This document shows positions 59,699-64,000 of a stretch of DNA of 64,000 nt, in pieces. The stretch is from Phoronis australis (lineage: Eukaryota > Phoronida > Phoronidae): the NCBI GenBank assembly GCA_002633005.1, contig NMRA01000432.1:290674-354673 (forward strand). Direction: 5' to 3'. A model generated the notes under the pieces. That model worked only from the letters and a program-made list of their open reading frames with translations. It was not told where the DNA came from and searched no databases. Both the position numbers and the translations under genes were made by a program. Within the stretch, counting starts at the first letter, position 1, and each line of letters starts with the position of its first letter.

Positions 59699-61230
59699 AT
59701 AAGGTTGGTACTGCAATTCTTAGAAGGATACCATGCTTGTTCTGGCTTATTAACAGCTACTAAAGATGACTTTCCCATCCAGTTCTTTAAAACAAAGTAA
59801 TGTCCTATAACCTTCCAGATTTATCAAAAATTTAGAGCAAACTTTGAAAACTCCTTTCAAAGTCTGCTAAACAGGCAGATGTGACCCACGCTTCTAGGGA
59901 ATTATGGGGCAACTTTTGTGAAAGACCACCTACCAAGAATCGTAATACCCAATCTCTGACATGGGGAGTATTTTATTTGCATCCTGGTGCCAATGATGCA
60001 TTAGCAGTGACAGAACAGGATTGGTTGAAATCATCAAAACAGGGTTTAGTGTCCTTTTAATTATTTCATAAAAAGAGTGTTTTAAACAAAAGGTTGGTTT
60101 ACAGTAGTTAGTCCACAATTTTACAGGGCTTGGAATTTTCCTCTTTTGAGAGGATTTCCTCTCTTTTTTTGTTTCAATTTCCTCTTACGTGATTTCCAGT
60201 TTCCTCTTTTTATCATTATTTTGACTTTATCCATGTAAAATGCTTATTTCAGTTAAGTTTTACAACACAAAAAATATTTCCATCACACAAGCCTATTTGT
60301 GGAACAATACATCACTAAAATTTTGCTCTTTTTTGTCATTGATCATTCCAAGCCCTCATTCTTAGACTAACTTCTTCCTAAAATAGTATAAAAAATCCTC
60401 CAGTACATGTATGCGTGGTTGTCCTTGAAAACAATTTGTACATTCACATTTAGTCATAACAATTAACATTTTGTATGGATTGCTTGACTATACAGTGTAC
60501 CAGTTCTCACTGAAAGTTTTCTCTCCTGACAAAATTCTCTATGAACAGTTGTCTTACCGACAATGTTACCAACAAAAGTAATCACTTTGGGATTTAGGAG
60601 TTCTACAACAGGTTCGTTTTCACTACACCAATCTGTTAATATAACTTTAAAACTTTAGTTACAATAACTACACACATGTTTGACTACAGGACCTCTTGTG
60701 CTGTTTCAGAATTAATTGGTCAAAACTTCATCTGCCCAGTTGGATTCCTTATGAAAAAGGTTTTTTATTAAAACTATTAAAATTCTTTATTGTCGGGTGA
60801 GAATTATGTTTTTGAAAAAAAATCAAACAATGAACAAATTGAGGGTGACTTTTTCATGGATGCTGTCCACCAATGGATCCCCTTTTCGAATCCACTCACC
60901 CAATGGTTGGTTATCTCTAAAGAAATAAATGTGCGCTCACTTACATGTGCCTTAAGCAAGGAAAACGTCTACAGGGATCAAGCATATCTGGCAAATATTT
61001 CCCCCACTGAGTCCATGGATATGTTTTGAAATGCAATTAGACTAGTTTGTGTAAGCTTGAAACTTAGCTATTCCGTATACTTAAAACAGTTGTTATGATA
61101 AATTAGGTACCCAGCATCATACTGTTCTCATACACCAGTCAATTGAGACATACATTTATGCTATAGAGCCGACTCCACGAAAGGGTTAACGCAATACACC
61201 TCGATGATATCTCCGCTTGAACTCCATGGG
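59699..61230. other. Intergenic, no gene recognised
   Basis: This is 3' flank of the F-box/LRR gene, AT-rich, without recognisable coding sequence. It contains a 232-bp segment at 60125-60356 bounded by perfect 12-bp inverted repeats (AGGGCTTGGAAT and ATTCCAAGCCCT) with several TTTCCTCTTTT motifs inside, possibly a small MITE. At 61233-61264 a hairpin has arms CTCCCGGCT/AGCCGGGAG. Confidence 0.5.
60125..60356. mobile_element. Possible 232-bp MITE
   Basis: Perfect 12-bp terminal inverted repeats AGGGCTTGGAAT (60125-60136) and ATTCCAAGCCCT (60345-60356). The interior repeats CCTCTTTT-like motifs four or five times. I see no clear target-site duplication, so the call rests on the termini. Confidence 0.4.
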
Positions 61231-61316
61231 TACTCCCGGCTCAGGTGAAAAAAGAAGCCGGGAGCCGAGAGACCACCGAGAAAAATCTGCCAATGACTAA
61301 TAGTTCTGCAGAAGAA

Positions 61317-61542
61317 ATCAATGGGACGAGTGGATATATGTGTGGACTTTCATCATCAATGGGACTAGTGGATATATGTGTGGACTTTCATCATCAATGG
61401 GACGAGTGGATATATGTGTGGACTTTCATCATCAATGGGACTAGTGGATATATGTGTGGACTTTTATCATCAATGGGACTAGTGGATATATGTGTGGACT
61501 TTTATCATCAATGGGGCGAGTGGATATATGTGTGGACTTTTC
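61317..61542 (+). repeat. 38-bp minisatellite, six units
   Basis: Six nearly identical units start at 61317, 61355, 61393, 61431, 61469 and 61507. Each reads ATCAATGGGACTAGTGGATA followed by TATGTGTGGACTTTCATC, with C/G at GACTAG/GACGAG and T/C near the end as main variants. Because 38 is not a multiple of three, the frame cycles through three readings. The open frame across it is not convincing as a gene. Confidence 0.92.
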
Positions 61543-61929
61543 GTGTGTGAACAAGGAAGACGACAAAACAACTTTAAAATGTTGATTAACAAATTCATGT
61601 GAAAGGATTTTTGTAGCTACAAATTTTGGTTATAGAAATGGGGCTGCACTTGTCGAAGCCATATAACTGTGGCTAAGTAGGCCCCAATAGCCAGTCGGGT
61701 GTCGGGAATTTCCGGCGCTCGAATCATTCTCGACTCATTCGGTAAGAACACTCTAAACAAATGCGTAATACGTCTCCCATTCTTAGGTACAGTAAGCTCC
61801 ACTAACGCTGCGACATGAACTGTGGGCTTATGAAATTGAATTTTTCGTAAAAAGTCCGGATAATTTTTACCCGCAGAAATGCAATGAAAATAACCAAAAC
61901 AGTAGGTTTGGTAATTACTTGAACAGTGT

Positions 61930-63570
61930 TAGATACGGTGTTTTTTCTGATATATGAACATATGAATATATTAATCTCGTCAAGAATGAGATTTTGTGTA
62001 CAAAAAACAATATACTCTTCCAGTATACGATTTGAACAAAATACAAAAAAATCTGATAATCTTCAGTTTTATCAATTGTTTTTGGAGATGTTATTGTTAA
62101 ATATTCGAACGGTAACTATTCCATATTGTATCTCTAAGAAAAAGAAAAATGGAAAGGGAAAAGACTTGGAAGAACAGTTAATGTCCTTACAAGATTCAAT
62201 GAGAGTGACGATCCTGAAATTGCTGTTCTATTAGAAAATAAGAAGTCGAAATATGAGGATTATCGCAGAGAATACATGCATGGAGTAATGGTCAGATCGA
62301 GAGCCAACTGGGTTGAAAATGGCGAAAAACCAACCAAATATTTTTGTGCATTAGAAAAACGAAATTTTGTGAATAAGAATGTAACTAAACTACTAAGCTC
62401 CAATGACGCTAATCAAGGAACAATCCGCTATCCTCTCGGAGATCACTTCTTTTTTATAAAAATTATACTCCTGTAAAGATGGCGACCTTGTTGATGTTAA
62501 TTTAAATGAACTTTTGGCATCGTTCCCAATGCCTAAATTGAACCAGTATAACCGAGTCGAACTTGAAAAATTTATCACTTTGGAGGAAATTCATGCAACT
62601 CAGACAGATTTAAAAAAACAACAAATTAAAGTCCTAGCCCAGATGGTTTCACAGTAGAATTTTTTAAATTTTTTTGGCCAGACCTTAAATATTATTTGTT
62701 CCGATCTTTTGAAGAAGGTATCAATAAAGGAGAATTATCTGCTACTCAAAAACAGGGTATTATCTCAATAATACCAAAAGAAAATAAACCAAGAGAATTC
62801 ATCAAAAATTGGCGTCCAATTTTGCCATTGAATATTACTTACAAATCTTTATCTGGATGTATTGCAAGACGCCTAAAAAGCGTCCTCGGACCCCTTATTC
62901 ACGAGATCAACAAGGTTTCATGAACGGCAGGTATATTGGAGAAACATAAGAATTTTATTCGATGTAATTTAATTTTTAGACTGTAAACCCTTACCCGGAC
63001 GCCTGTTAATGATCGATTTTGAAAAAGCTTTCGACTCGGTTTCCTGTTCTTTCATCCTCAAGGCATTATCATACTTTAACTTTGGCCCAAGGTTCATTAA
63101 CACAGTCAAAACACTCTACAACAAATCTTGTCTTTGTGTTCTCCAACATGGATTTTTCTCTGGATTTTTTTGAAATGGGAAGAGGCTGTCGTCAAGGAGA
63201 CCTTATTTCTTCTTACCTTTTTGTATTATGTAAAGAAATATTGGGTAACTTAATTCGTCGGGATGGTGGCATCACTGGGATCAGGAGAGGTGTTTCTGAG
63301 TTTAAATTGATCCAGTACGCTGACGACACTTGTTTAATTTTGGACGGTTCTGAGTTATCTCTTAGATCATCTTTGAATTTAATTGACCAATTTGCGAAAT
63401 TTTCTGGTTTGAAGCCAAACATCGAGAAAACAAGATGTGTTTGGATTGGTTCAAAAAAGACTCTGAGGAAAAACTTTGTGTCAATGAAAACCTGTTATGG
63501 ACCAACTATCCTTTCATGTTTTTGGGAATCAACTTCTCCACTGATTATAATGCAATGTCGGGTATTTAAA
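61930..63570 (+). mobile_element. Decayed Tx1/L1-like LINE, ORF2 endonuclease-RT linker and reverse transcriptase
   Basis: Pieces in several frames follow the order of an L1/Tx1-type ORF2. They include KDLEEQLMSLQDSM near 62165, then RSRANWVENGEKPTKYFCAL (62290-62350) and EKRNFVNKNV. Then come the RT blocks KQGIISIIPKENKPREFIKN, NWRPILPLNITYK, LLMIDFEKAFDSV (near 63007), GRGCRQGDLISSYLFVLC and the catalytic YADD (63316-63327), with the downstream FSGLKPNIEKTRCVWIGSKK. Several frameshifts and stops break the frame, so the copy is dead. Both the 5' part (endonuclease) and the 3' part are missing or unrecognisable. Confidence 0.85.
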
Positions 63571-64000
63571 AGTATCAGTCCACGGATCCACCGACCACTG
63601 TACAGCCAAAAAGCGGCAAGGTGGGGGGTCAACCATTCAGATCCATGTTTAGTCTGATAAATCACATTAGGTATGAGAGAAAATGGGTGAAGTATGACAC
63701 CACAAAGTTTGGTGGTTTAGGAGATACATGGGAAGTGTTCTTGGGGGCAAAATGAGGCAATTTCTTGCGGTGGAATGAGTCATTTTTGACCAAATTTTCT
63801 ACTCCAGTTTCTGCTTCAAACAGAATCGTTTCTGAACACTTTTGATATCACATGATAGGTTCATGACCAATGTCAGTAAAAACGGCACCGACACTGCAAT
63901 ATCGGTTACCATGGTAACACTGCAACTGTTTCCGTGGAGGTACATTTCCGTCTTGTGAAAAACCAGCAGTAAGCTGTACCCTTATAGCGAAGCTGCCCCC
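63571..64000. other. 3' flank of the LINE remnant, unassigned
   Basis: Beyond the last recognisable LINE sequence I see no clear coding segment. A frame with RYERKWVKYDTTKFGGLGD near 63670 could still be LINE tail but has no match I recognise. The stretch includes the X-box palindrome listed next. Confidence 0.35.
63905..63918. promoter_or_regulatory. Perfect palindromic RFX X-box sequence
   Basis: GTTACCATGGTAAC is a perfect 14-bp palindrome that fits the RFX X-box consensus (GTNRCC, short spacer, RGYAAC). RFX factors regulate ciliary genes. No gene start is visible within the window, but the window ends 82 bp further on. It might belong to a promoter outside the window, or be part of a repeat. 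Confidence 0.45.

Noticed and set aside
61245-61550. Open frame of about 100 codons across the 38-bp array
   Set aside because: Frame cycles with the repeat, no similarity, no splice or start context.

Overview
This is an intron-rich animal nuclear window. Its proteins have clear animal orthologues, every splice junction I resolved is GT-AG, and the introns are full of non-LTR retroelement remnants, MITE-like inverted-repeat elements and minisatellites. The style (single KAT2 gene, Tx1/L1-type LINE, many small TIR elements, AT-rich introns) suggests a marine invertebrate such as a mollusc, echinoderm, hemichordate or lancelet. I cannot name the species from sequence alone.

Layout: 1-3.8 kb is 5' flank with no recognised gene. 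A complete GCN5/PCAF-type histone acetyltransferase (KAT2) runs on the + strand from 3822 to 24564 in 16 coding exons (788 aa). Convergent to it, a complete DLEC1/CFAP81 ciliary protein runs on the - strand from 55680 down to 26459 in 35 coding exons (1684 aa), with a non-coding 5' exon near 56.8 kb. All internal junctions of both models keep frame and the product lengths match the families. Divergent from DLEC1, an F-box/leucine-rich-repeat gene occupies 57428-59698 on the + strand in only two coding exons (620 aa). From 59.7 kb to the end there is intergenic DNA, a 38-bp minisatellite and a decayed Tx1/L1-like LINE (about 61.9-63.6 kb). A perfect palindromic RFX X-box sequence lies at 63905-63918.

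Functionally, KAT2 is a nuclear acetyltransferase (SAGA/ATAC-type co-activator) and DLEC1 is an axonemal protein built of ASH/MSP-like beta-sandwich domains. The F-box/LRR gene should supply an SCF substrate receptor and may share a bidirectional promoter with DLEC1. The human orthologues KAT2B and DLEC1 both lie on 3p, so the pair here may reflect old linkage.

The most unusual feature is in KAT2. Two introns contain minisatellites whose repeat unit itself carries a splice site. In intron 9 the 5' splice site is copied in tandem in units of 30-33 bp, giving six extra in-frame GAG|GTA donors before a stop codon. In intron 2 the 3' splice site is copied six times in perfect 28-bp units that end exactly at the exon. 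A third repeat abuts the acceptor of exon 13, and intron 10 holds a decayed duplicate of the end of exon 10. These could be neutral slippage or a splicing switch; RNA data would decide.
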